Source of the DNA: Ulvibacterium sp.
Lineage (GTDB): Bacteria; Bacteroidota; Bacteroidia; Flavobacteriales; Flavobacteriaceae
Assembly (NCBI RefSeq): GCF_028285715.1
Contig: NZ_JANQOO010000035.1
Span: 248,001-312,000 of the forward strand
Length of the DNA: 64,000 bases
Reading direction: 5' to 3'
Shown here piece after piece: positions 35,437 to 43,139 of this stretch. The translations under genes were made by a program, and so were the position numbers. Position 1 is the stretch's first letter. Every line of letters begins with the position of its first letter. The notes under the pieces were generated by a model. The model ran no database searches, was not told the DNA's origin, and saw nothing but the letters and a program-made list of their open reading frames with translations.

Positions 35437-36003
35437 ATGAACAGTAAAAAATTTATTATAGCAAGTCTAATTGCAGCTTTGCCCTTGATCGGGTTTTCCC
35501 AGTCCCTATTTGATAAATATGAGGATTTGGACAATGTGAGCGCCGTAGTGGTGAATAAGAGTATGTTTAATCTCCTGGCCAAAATCGATGTTGAGGTAGA
35601 TGACCCCGAAGCCCAGGAATTTATGGATATCGCCAAGAGTCTGAATAACCTTAAGGTATTTATTACGGAAGACAAGAACATTTCCGCAGATATGAAATCT
35701 TCGGTAGATAAATATTTAAGATCGGCTTCCATGGAAGAGTTGATGCGCGTAAAGGATAAGGATACCAATGTGAAATTTTATATACGACCAGGAAAGGATG
35801 ACGACCATGTCCGGGAACTTTTAATGTTCGTTACCGGGATAAAGGACCGGGAAGAAATGAAGGATGTGGAGCTCAATGGGCGACAGATAGAAACCGTACT
35901 GCTGTCCTTGACAGGTGATATAGATCTGAACAAAATAGGTTCCCTTACCAATAAAATGAACCTTCCCGAGGAATTGAACAAGGCTGGGAAAAAAGGAAAT
36001 TAA
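35437..36003 (+). CDS. DUF4252 secreted protein, first copy
   Basis: The protein has 188 residues from the ATG at 35437; the upstream frame start is ignored because it lacks a signal peptide. Signal peptide residues 1-22 end in IGFSQ. The mature part contains YEDLDNVSAVVVNKSMFNLLAKID and EELMRVKDKDTNVKFYI, characteristic of DUF4252, a Bacteroidota family of unknown function. It shares a 40-base identical DNA block with the next gene. Third gene of the sigma operon. Confidence 0.85.
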   Translation: MNSKKFIIASLIAALPLIGFSQSLFDKYEDLDNVSAVVVNKSMFNLLAKIDVEVDDPEAQEFMDIAKSLNNLKVFITEDKNISADMKSSVDKYLRSASMEELMRVKDKDTNVKFYIRPGKDDDHVRELLMFVTGIKDREEMKDVELNGRQIETVLLSLTGDIDLNKIGSLTNKMNLPEELNKAGKKGN

Positions 36004-36034
36004 TAGAATCATTCATCAATCAAAAACAATCATC

Positions 36035-36577
36035 ATGAAAAAAGTAGTTGTAGTATTTTTAATTACGGTAGCACCATTACTGGGCTTTTCCCAATCGATC
36101 TTTGATAAATACGAGGACATGGACAACGTGGGATCTGTAGTTATCAACAAGGGATTGATCAATCTCGTAAGTTCAATTGAGATTGACGATGGCGATAAGG
36201 AGGCCAAGGACTTTTTGGATTTGGCAAGGGGTCTAGACGGTATAAAAGTGTTCATTACCGAGGACAAGGGAGTGTCTACGGATATGCACAAAACCCTTAG
36301 AAAGTACATAAAATCCTCTTCATTGGAAGAGTTGATGCGCGTAAAGGATAAGGATACCAATGTAAAGTTTTATATCAAAAATGGAAGGAGTGACGATCAT
36401 GTATATGAACTGTTGATGTTCGTCCAGGGAATCGACGATTCCCACATGGACATCGACGGTAGAAAATTTGAATCCATTTTGGTTTCGCTCACAGGTGATA
36501 TCGATTTGAACAAAGTTAGTGCCCTTACCAAGAAAATGAACCTTCCGGATGAATTGAACAAGGTAAGTGAAAAATGA
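36035..36577 (+). CDS. DUF4252 secreted protein, second copy
   Basis: The 180-residue protein has a signal peptide ending LLGFSQ. It aligns with the first copy along its whole length, including YEDMDNVGSVVINKGLINLVSSIE and EELMRVKDKDTNVKFYI. It is 31 bases downstream of the first copy, with a leader carrying an ATCAATC element like the repeat unit at 16562-16621. Clearly a tandem paralogue. Confidence 0.85.
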   Translation: MKKVVVVFLITVAPLLGFSQSIFDKYEDMDNVGSVVINKGLINLVSSIEIDDGDKEAKDFLDLARGLDGIKVFITEDKGVSTDMHKTLRKYIKSSSLEELMRVKDKDTNVKFYIKNGRSDDHVYELLMFVQGIDDSHMDIDGRKFESILVSLTGDIDLNKVSALTKKMNLPDELNKVSEK

Positions 36578-36626
36578 AAAAATTAATAATAGTAGGCCTT
36601 TGCCAAGGCCATTTAAACTAATACCT

Positions 36627-37166
36627 ATGAAAATTATAAAATCAATTTTTGTTCTTTCGCTTTTATTGGGTTTGGCAGCCTGTACGTCCAATCGTAGCCT
36701 TCAAGAGTATTATGTTGACAATGCGGACAATCCCAACTTTTTATCGGTGGACCTTCCGGTAAGCCTACTCAATGTAGAGAAGACAGAACTAAACGATGAG
36801 CAACGCGAAGCACTGGAAACTTTGCGAAAGATGAATATTCTGGCATTTAAGAAGACTACTGAAAATGTGGCGGAATATAAAATAGAAAAAGCCAACGTAA
36901 AGGCAATTCTGGGCAATGGCAAGTTTACCGAATTAATGAAGGTGAATACAAGTTATGGGAAGGGTACGGTGCAGTATCTCGGCGATGAGGATGCCATTGA
37001 CGAAGTTATTATTTATGGGGATAGTGATGAAAAGGGATTTATGTTGGTTCGTATCTTGGGAAAAAATATGAACCCTGCCAAGTTGGTTCAGTTCATTCAA
37101 GCCCTTGAAAAATCGGACTATAGGGGAGAAGGCCTTGCGGATATTGGTTCTTTTCTCAAAGGCTGA
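36627..37166 (+). CDS. DUF4252 lipoprotein, third copy
   Basis: The protein has 179 residues from the ATG at 36627. The signal carries a lipobox, LLGLAACTS, so this copy is a lipoprotein while the first two look soluble. The body is divergent but keeps the family pattern (NPNFLSVDLPVSLLNVEK, KFTELMKVN, VRILGKNMNPAKLVQFIQAL). It is the last gene of the sigma operon and is followed by a strong terminator. Confidence 0.82.
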   Translation: MKIIKSIFVLSLLLGLAACTSNRSLQEYYVDNADNPNFLSVDLPVSLLNVEKTELNDEQREALETLRKMNILAFKKTTENVAEYKIEKANVKAILGNGKFTELMKVNTSYGKGTVQYLGDEDAIDEVIIYGDSDEKGFMLVRILGKNMNPAKLVQFIQALEKSDYRGEGLADIGSFLKG

Positions 37167-37183
37167 TTCGGTATTCAACACAG

Positions 37184-37227
37184 TAAACAAAGACCGCTTT
37201 GGGATTTCCCAAAGCGGTCTTTGTTTA
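37184..37227. terminator. Strong terminator of the sigma-DUF4252 operon
   Basis: A perfect stem of about 21 base pairs (including AAAGACCGCTTTGGGA and its complement) closes on a two-base TT loop, with a T-rich descending arm. It lies 17 bases after the stop codon. Confidence 0.9.
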
Positions 37228-37327
37228 TGCTAGCTCGAGTTTGGGTGGGTAGTTAATAAAAGCGTTTTCTTTTCAGGGCTAAATTGCTATATTGAACACC
37301 ATTAACACTAACTAAAATTATACCGTT

Positions 37328-38143
37328 ATGGAAGAAGCTGAAGTTTGGATGAACAAGGGATTGGACTTTGTCATTGAATATGGCCCCAAGGTATTGGGTG
37401 CTATCTTAATTTACATTATTGGTTCTTGGATTATTAAAAAGATTATCGGCACCACGCGTAAAGTAATGAGTAAAAGTAGTTATGACGAGTCACTTCAACG
37501 TTTCTTGTTGAATATGGCTTCCTGGGCATTGAAGGTGCTGCTCATTATTATCGTTATTTCAACGCTTGGTGTTGACGTCACCACCTTTGCAGCCGTTATA
37601 GCAGCAGCAGGTTTGGCAGTAGGCTTGGCCCTTCAGGGATCGCTTTCCAACTTTGCGGGGGGTGTTCTGATAATGATCTTTAAACCGTATCGTATAGGTG
37701 ACCTTATAGAGGCCCAAGGCGTTTTGGGAGTGGTAAAGGAAATAGAAATTTTTACTACAAAACTTACTACCCCGGAAAACAAGTTGGCCATTGTCCCCAA
37801 TGGGGCCATGGCCAATGGGAACATTATCAATTATACCGAAGAAGGCAAGATTCGTGTGGATACCGTTGTTGGCGTAGGATATGGGGAGGACATTAAAAAG
37901 ACGAAAGCCGTTCTTATGGAAGTCCTTACTTCAAACCCCCAAGTGTTATCAGATCCGGCACCTTCGGTAAATGTAATGGAATTGGCGGACAGTTCGGTGA
38001 ATTTTGCCGTTAGGCCGTATTGCAAGCCAGAGCACTATTGGGATGTATATTTCGCTACTTATGAAGGAGCCAAATTGGCCCTTGATGCAGCAGGTATTGA
38101 AATTCCTTATCCACATTCTGTTGAAATTCATAAGGAAGGCTAA
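37328..38143 (+). CDS. Small-conductance mechanosensitive channel (MscS family)
   Basis: The 271-residue protein has three membrane helices, the third (pore) helix including AAAGLAVGLALQGSLSNFAGG with its glycine-alanine packing pattern, followed by the beta domain (MIFKPYRIGDLIEAQG, VPNGAMANGNIINYT). Length matches E. coli MscS. It releases osmolytes when turgor rises. Its own terminator follows; it appears monocistronic. Confidence 0.94.
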   Translation: MEEAEVWMNKGLDFVIEYGPKVLGAILIYIIGSWIIKKIIGTTRKVMSKSSYDESLQRFLLNMASWALKVLLIIIVISTLGVDVTTFAAVIAAAGLAVGLALQGSLSNFAGGVLIMIFKPYRIGDLIEAQGVLGVVKEIEIFTTKLTTPENKLAIVPNGAMANGNIINYTEEGKIRVDTVVGVGYGEDIKKTKAVLMEVLTSNPQVLSDPAPSVNVMELADSSVNFAVRPYCKPEHYWDVYFATYEGAKLALDAAGIEIPYPHSVEIHKEG

Positions 38144-38168
38144 CCTTACCTATACGCAAATATCAAGT

Positions 38169-38202
38169 AAAATCCGGCTGCTGTAAAACGGCCGGATTTT
38201 TT
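38169..38202. terminator. Terminator between the mscS-like and purB genes
   Basis: AAAATCCGGC and GCCGGATTTT pair around a 12-base loop, with Ts after and As before, so it serves both converging genes. Confidence 0.88.
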
Positions 38203-39545
38203 CATATGCCCGTATAATTACTTGGGGTAATGGCCTTTAATTCAACTTTGATTGTATCGGAGACTTCCAGGGTGTCTATAAATTGGGCAATGGATCCCTG
38301 GTTGATTCTTTCATTGGTTCGGGTCAATCCCTTTAATGCTTCATAGGGATTAGGGTAACCCTCACGACGTAGGATGGTCTGAATGGCCTCGGCGACCACG
38401 GCCCAATTGTTCTCCAAATCTTGCTCAAATCTATCTTTGTTAAGCAATAGTTTGTTCAATCCCTTCAGAGTGGACTGAAATGCCAAAATGGTATGGGCGA
38501 ACGGCACACCAATATTTCTAAGAACCGTACTATCCGTCAAATCGCGTTGCAATCGGGAAACGGGAAGCTTTGCGGATAAATGTTCAAATAGGGCATTGGC
38601 AATCCCAAGATTTCCTTCTGAATTTTCAAAATCGATGGGATTTACCTTATGGGGCATGGCTGAAGATCCGACTTCCCCTGCCTTGATTCTTTGCTTAAAA
38701 TAATCCATGGAAATATAGGTCCAAAAATCCCTGTTCAAATCTAAAATCACCGTATTGATTCGTTTTAAGCCATCAAAAAGAGCCGCCATGTGATCATAGT
38801 GTTCTATTTGTGTGGTGGGAAAGGAATAGTGCAACCCCAGTTTGTTCTGCACAAATTCTTTTCCAAATAATTTCCAGTCCATTTTGGGATAGGCCACCTT
38901 ATGGGCATTGAAGTTTCCGGTGGCACCGCCAAATTTGGAAGCACTGGGAATGTCGTTAAGCAGGTTAAACTGTTCTTTTAATCGCTCTACATAGACCGCT
39001 ATTTCCTTTCCGAGTCGGGTAGGGGAAGCGGGTTGACCATGCGTCCGTGCCAACATGGGAATTGTTTTCCATTCTTCGGCCAATTCCTTTAGCTTTTCAA
39101 ATACTTCCAGGTAGTGCGGCACGTATACATCGTTTAAGGCCTCCTTTATGGATAATGGAATAGCCGTATTATTGATATCCTGGGAAGTGAGTCCAAAATG
39201 GATGAATTCCTTATATTCTTGCAATCCAAGGGAGTCAAATTGCTTTTTGATAAAATACTCAACGGCCTTTACATCATGATTGGTGATTTTTTCAATCTCT
39301 TTAATATCGGCGGCGTGGGCCGTTTCAAAATTTTGATAGATTTCCCTTAGATTATCAAATTTGGAAACGTCGAACGATCGTAGCTGGGGTAAGGGAATCT
39401 CACAAAGAGCAATGAAGTATTCAATTTCTACCCGTACACGGTATTTTATTAAGGCTTCTTCAGAAAAAAAACGGGCCAAAGCGTCCGTTTTGGCCCTATA
39501 CCGACCATCTATAGGTGAAATTGCGTTTAAAGGATTCAAGGACAT
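38202..39545 (-). CDS. purB: Adenylosuccinate lyase
   Basis: This 447-residue member of the fumarase/aspartase superfamily has the signature GSSAMPHKVNPIDFENSEGN and the substrate segment ARTHGQPASPTRLGKE. It acts twice in purine synthesis, releasing fumarate from SAICAR and from adenylosuccinate. It is preceded on its strand by an unidentified helical-repeat gene (163-base gap) and has its own -7 box. Complete and ordinary. Confidence 0.96.
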   Translation of the reverse strand: MSLNPLNAISPIDGRYRAKTDALARFFSEEALIKYRVRVEIEYFIALCEIPLPQLRSFDVSKFDNLREIYQNFETAHAADIKEIEKITNHDVKAVEYFIKKQFDSLGLQEYKEFIHFGLTSQDINNTAIPLSIKEALNDVYVPHYLEVFEKLKELAEEWKTIPMLARTHGQPASPTRLGKEIAVYVERLKEQFNLLNDIPSASKFGGATGNFNAHKVAYPKMDWKLFGKEFVQNKLGLHYSFPTTQIEHYDHMAALFDGLKRINTVILDLNRDFWTYISMDYFKQRIKAGEVGSSAMPHKVNPIDFENSEGNLGIANALFEHLSAKLPVSRLQRDLTDSTVLRNIGVPFAHTILAFQSTLKGLNKLLLNKDRFEQDLENNWAVVAEAIQTILRREGYPNPYEALKGLTRTNERINQGSIAQFIDTLEVSDTIKVELKAITPSNYTGI

Positions 39546-39577
39546 CTATTCTAAAATTGGTGGTTTAAAGGAAGTTG

Positions 39578-39585
39578 CAAAGATA
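39578..39585 (-). promoter_or_regulatory. -7 box of purB
   Basis: The minus strand reads TATCTTTG followed by CAAC, 32 bases before the start codon. No TTG is seen at the expected -33 position. Confidence 0.5.
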
Positions 39586-39707
39586 CTTATATGCGAGGGA
39601 GTTTAAAAGTTTATACTTTATAAGTTAAATTATTCAAAGGGCAGGGTTTACATTTTGTTCCGTAAATCCTGGAAGTTCTTTTTTGCCATAGTACTATTTG
39701 GGAGCTC

Positions 39708-40268
39708 TTATTTTATTTTGGCCAACGTCATTCTGGCCCGGGCCTGATACGCGGCACTTCCATCCGAATAGTTCTGCTCCAGAATCATTTTTAGTTCGGG
39801 ATGTATCCAATCGAATTTTTGCCCCATTAAAAGCAAAGAGGTCATTGAGTAAGCCTTTGCCGCTACTTTGTGCTCTCCGATAAGCCAATCAAAGCACGCA
39901 GCAGTAATGGCCTTCAAGTGCTTCTCTCGCATTACATCTTGCGCTTCGTTCTTCATTTTTGAAAAATAGGCTTTTGTAAGGAATTCACAAATTTTGGCCA
40001 AGGGTCTTACGGAAGAGTCAAGGCGAACATCGCTTACATGGGTAGTGAAAAAGTTCAAATGGGGGTAAATGTAGTGCAGTTTTTTTTTGAGCGTAAACTC
40101 AAGTACCCAAGAAGCTCTGGGAGAAACAGGATTCTCGTCTTCAAAAATAATTTCGAGCAATGGATGGATTAAGCCAGGGTCAATCAAAATCAGTGATGCC
40201 ATCCGGGTACGTTTTTCCCTTGTGGCATCTACATAGTCCAAAGATCGATATAATTCCGTTTTGGTCAC
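39708..40268 (-). CDS. Helical-repeat protein of unknown function, near purB
   Basis: This 186-residue protein is all helical in appearance, with repeated short helices (RMASLILIDPGLIHPLLEIIF, RPLAKICEFLTKAYF, KAYSMTSLLLMGQKFDWIHPEL) that suggest HEAT-like packing. There is no signal peptide or catalytic motif. The gene lies upstream of purB on the same strand, an arrangement I believe is frequent in Flavobacteriia, but nothing in the sequence shows lyase activity. A -7 box lies at 40293-40300. Confidence 0.7.
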   Translation of the reverse strand: MTKTELYRSLDYVDATREKRTRMASLILIDPGLIHPLLEIIFEDENPVSPRASWVLEFTLKKKLHYIYPHLNFFTTHVSDVRLDSSVRPLAKICEFLTKAYFSKMKNEAQDVMREKHLKAITAACFDWLIGEHKVAAKAYSMTSLLLMGQKFDWIHPELKMILEQNYSDGSAAYQARARMTLAKIK

Positions 40269-40292
40269 AAAAATTGTATTTTCGTTTTACCT

Positions 40293-40300
40293 CAAATATA
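40293..40300 (-). promoter_or_regulatory. Possible -7 box of the helical-repeat gene
   Basis: The minus strand reads TATATTTG, 24 bases before the start codon. The -33 element is not evident. Confidence 0.45.
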
Positions 40301-40305
40301 AAATC

Positions 40306-40779
40306 ATGAAAACGTTAAAAAAAATTTCCTTAGTGCTATTGGTCATTTTTGTAGCCATGCAGTTCTATAGGCCGGAAAAGAACCTGGCACAAGGACATCA
40401 CACCGGTATCTTTCTCAGCGAAACCAATCCTGGTTCCGAGTTGGAAATCGTATTACAAGAGTCCTGCTATGATTGCCATAGTAACCATACGGAATATCCT
40501 TGGTACAATAATGTTGCCCCTGTTTCCTTTTGGTTGGCCTATCATGTGGAGGATGGCAAAAAGCATTTGAATTTTTCCGAATGGGATAGTTATTCCGTTA
40601 AAAAGAAGGATCACAAACTGGATGAGGTCATAGAAATGATCGAGAATGCTGAAATGCCCCTGAAGGAATACACATGGACCCATGAAAATGCAAGATTGAC
40701 CAAAGAACAGTGCGAAGCCCTGATCGCTTGGGCCAAAAAGACTAGGTCATTGTATCAATTAAACGAGATACCGCAATAG
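40306..40779 (+). CDS. Haem-binding domain protein (CxxCH), exported
   Basis: The protein has 157 residues from the ATG at 40306. Residues 7-20 form a signal or anchor, and the motif CYDCHSNHTEYPWYNNVAP carries a c-type haem attachment site CxxCH. The remaining sequence (MIENAEMPLKEYTWTHENARLT) matches the Bacteroidota haem-binding domain family. An electron-carrier or sensor role in the periplasm is inferred. Its 3' end overlaps the sirtuin gene on the opposite strand by 38 bases. Confidence 0.85.
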   Translation: MKTLKKISLVLLVIFVAMQFYRPEKNLAQGHHTGIFLSETNPGSELEIVLQESCYDCHSNHTEYPWYNNVAPVSFWLAYHVEDGKKHLNFSEWDSYSVKKKDHKLDEVIEMIENAEMPLKEYTWTHENARLTKEQCEALIAWAKKTRSLYQLNEIPQ

Positions 40780-41437
40780 GTACCCCAACCGAAGCCCTTT
40801 CCGCTAAAACAGTAAGATTACTATAATCGTTAGATTCCAGGTTGGGCCTCGGGTCGATAAAGTAAATGGGCACTCCACCAGGTGCATATTGCAATAATCC
40901 CGCTGCCGGGTAAACTTGCATGGAGGTTCCGATAATAAGCAATGCATCGGCTTGGCCAGTGATTTCTATGGCCGTTTCTATCATAGGGACCTGCTCTCCA
41001 AACCAAACGATATGTGGACGTAATTGATGGCCATTCTCACATACATCACCTAAATTCAAATCCTCTTTCCAATCCAGAATTAGGTTTGGGTTTCCTGTAC
41101 TTCGTACTTTAAGCAATTCGCCGTGCAAATGTACTACATGGCTGCTTCCTGCCCTTTCATGCAGATTATCGATGTTCTGGGTAACAATGGTCGTGCTAAA
41201 GTGTGCCTCTAAATCCACTAGGGCCCTATGGGCCGCATTGGGAGCTACCTCCAATAGTTGTCTGCGTCTCTGGTTGTAGAAGTCCAGCACCAATTCAGGA
41301 TTACTGGCAAAACCTTGTGGGGATGCTACCTCCATAACGTCATGTCCCTCCCATAAACCGTTGGCATCGCGGAATGTTTTTATACCGCTTTCTGCACTTA
41401 CTCCTGCACCGGTGAGAACTACTACTTTTTTCTTCAT
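40742..41437 (-). CDS. Sirtuin (NAD-dependent protein deacylase), class III signature
   Basis: The protein has 231 residues from the ATG at 41437. NAD-binding motifs are LTGAGVSAESGIKTFRD, VTQNIDNLHERAG and IIGTSMQVYPAAG, with the catalytic histidine in HLHGEL (His105). Tyr54 and Arg57 in FYNQRR match the YxxR pair that lets SIRT5-type enzymes accept succinyl or malonyl lysine. Of the four zinc-binding cysteines of most sirtuins only one cysteine (Cys133) is present, so the zinc site is lost. It is divergent from trmH and overlaps the haem protein gene tail to tail. Confidence 0.9.
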   Translation of the reverse strand: MKKKVVVLTGAGVSAESGIKTFRDANGLWEGHDVMEVASPQGFASNPELVLDFYNQRRRQLLEVAPNAAHRALVDLEAHFSTTIVTQNIDNLHERAGSSHVVHLHGELLKVRSTGNPNLILDWKEDLNLGDVCENGHQLRPHIVWFGEQVPMIETAIEITGQADALLIIGTSMQVYPAAGLLQYAPGGVPIYFIDPRPNLESNDYSNLTVLAERASVGVPIAVSRLIDTMT

Positions 41438-41472
41438 CTTTCTAAAAATAAGGTTTTTATTATATTCGACAT

Positions 41473-42123
41473 ATGACAAATCTGGAACTTTTGAAATACT
41501 TGGAAGGCTTCATTAGCCCTGAGCGCAAAGAACGGTTTTTGGAGGTCTTGGAAAAGCGTACAAAATACCTTACTGTGGGCATTGAGGATGTATTTCAATT
41601 TCATAATACCAGTGCCATTATTCGCAGTTGCGAGGTTTTTGGGATACAGGAGGCCCACGTCATCGAGAATCGATTTGGAAAGCGATTGGACAAGAATATT
41701 GCCATGGGGGCACAACAATGGGTAGACGTACATCGCTATGGGAATTCCAAAGATTGTTTGGCAAGGTTAAAAGAAAGCGGATACCGAATTATTGCCACAA
41801 CGCCCCATATGGACTCCTGTTCATTGGGGAATTTTCAAATAGAAACTAGGACAGCGCTATTCTTTGGCACTGAAAAGGAGGGAATAAGCAATGACGTTAT
41901 GCAGGCTGCAGATGGATTTTTAAGGATACCCATGGTTGGATTCACCGAAAGTTTGAATGTTTCGGTATCTGCCGCCATACTCCTTCAAGTCCTTACCGAA
42001 AAGCTGAGAAAGTCAAAGCTTTCCTGGCAGTTGTCTGAAAACGAAAAATTGGAGAAACGGTTGGACTGGACGAAAAAATCTATTAAAAGCATAGATGAAA
42101 TATTAAAAAGATACCATGGTTAG
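41473..42123 (+). CDS. trmH: tRNA (guanosine-18-2'-O)-methyltransferase
   Basis: This 216-residue SPOUT-class protein has the knot motifs TSAIIRSCEVFGIQEAHVIENR, FFGTEKEGISNDVMQAADGFLRIPM and ESLNVSVSAAILLQVL. The absence of an N-terminal L30e-like domain favours TrmH over rRNA enzymes of the SpoU family. It methylates the ribose of G18 in the tRNA D-loop. It is divergent from the sirtuin gene, with only 35 bases between their starts. Confidence 0.88.
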   Translation: MTNLELLKYLEGFISPERKERFLEVLEKRTKYLTVGIEDVFQFHNTSAIIRSCEVFGIQEAHVIENRFGKRLDKNIAMGAQQWVDVHRYGNSKDCLARLKESGYRIIATTPHMDSCSLGNFQIETRTALFFGTEKEGISNDVMQAADGFLRIPMVGFTESLNVSVSAAILLQVLTEKLRKSKLSWQLSENEKLEKRLDWTKKSIKSIDEILKRYHG

Positions 42124-42174
42124 AATTGATTTTTTTTCTTACATTGTTCCAATAACTAACTAATAACTAGGCAA

Positions 42175-42699
42175 ATGACTATTGTACTTTACATTCTTGC
42201 GGGAATAATTGTTTTACTTTTGGTATTGGCGTTGCTAGCGCCGAAGACCTATGATGTTTCCAGGTCTATAAAAATCTCAAAGCCAAAAGAGGAAGTTTTT
42301 GAATACCTAAAATCATTGAAAAAGATGGATGAATGGTCTCCTTGGGCAAAGAAGGACCCCAATATGGAGAAGAAATTCACAGGAACGGATGGGGAAGTAG
42401 GCGCAATGAGTTATTGGAACGGTAACAAAGAAGTAGGAGAGGGAGAACAAGAAATCACCAAAATTGTGGAAGGCGAACGGGTAGAGTCCGAATTGCGTTT
42501 TTTGAAGCCTTGGAAATCTACTTCGGATTGTTATATGGAGGTCAAGGATGGGGACGGAAAAACCAAAGTTACTTGGGGCTTTTCGGGAAAAACCAAATTT
42601 CCTATGAGTATCATGATGCTGTTTATGAGTATGGACAAAATGGTAGGGAAGGATTTTGAGGAAGGTCTTGCAACGCTTAAGTCAAATCTCGAAAAATGA
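42175..42699 (+). CDS. SRPBCC family protein
   Basis: The 174-residue protein has an N-terminal hydrophobic segment (residues 3-22) and then a START/polyketide-cyclase-like domain (VSRSIKISKPKEEVFEYLKSLKKMDEWSPW) with the usual hydrophobic-cavity pattern. No ligand can be inferred. It is translationally coupled to the VOC protein gene, since its stop and the next start share ATGA at 42696-42699. Confidence 0.85.
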   Translation: MTIVLYILAGIIVLLLVLALLAPKTYDVSRSIKISKPKEEVFEYLKSLKKMDEWSPWAKKDPNMEKKFTGTDGEVGAMSYWNGNKEVGEGEQEITKIVEGERVESELRFLKPWKSTSDCYMEVKDGDGKTKVTWGFSGKTKFPMSIMMLFMSMDKMVGKDFEEGLATLKSNLEK

Positions 42700-43082
42700 G
42701 GGGTGTGGACTACAACATGGTAGGATGGTTTGAAATACCCGTTACCGATATGGAGCGGGCCAGGAAATTTTATGAAACTGTTTTTGACATCAAGATTTCC
42801 GTTCATGATTTGGATGGTCTCATAATGGGATGGTTTCCAGATGCACCAAACAAATCTGGGGCATCAGGCTCATTGGTACAGCATGAAATGTATAACACCA
42901 GCCCAACACATGGACCTTTACTCTATTTTTCGAGCAAAGACGTCAATATAGAACTGGCTAGGGTGGAAGAGGCCGGTGGTATGATTCTAAAAAAGAAAAC
43001 CGAAATCGGGGAGGGACATGGTTTTATGGCTCTAATACAAGATACCGAAAACAACAGGATGGCCCTTCATTCCAGGAGCTGA
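42696..43082 (+). CDS. VOC family (glyoxalase-like) protein
   Basis: This 128-residue protein has a single vicinal-oxygen-chelate domain with WFEIPVTDMERARKFYETVFD at the start and GHGFMALIQDTENNRMALHS at the end. Some metal ligands of true glyoxalases are replaced, so the activity is unknown. It overlaps the SRPBCC gene by four bases; the pair may serve one pathway. Confidence 0.87.
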   Translation: MRGVDYNMVGWFEIPVTDMERARKFYETVFDIKISVHDLDGLIMGWFPDAPNKSGASGSLVQHEMYNTSPTHGPLLYFSSKDVNIELARVEEAGGMILKKKTEIGEGHGFMALIQDTENNRMALHSRS

Positions 43083-43139
43083 ACATAAAGCATGAAACAA
43101 TCGGCTTCTGCCCCTTGTATCAAAAAAGCATAGGATACG

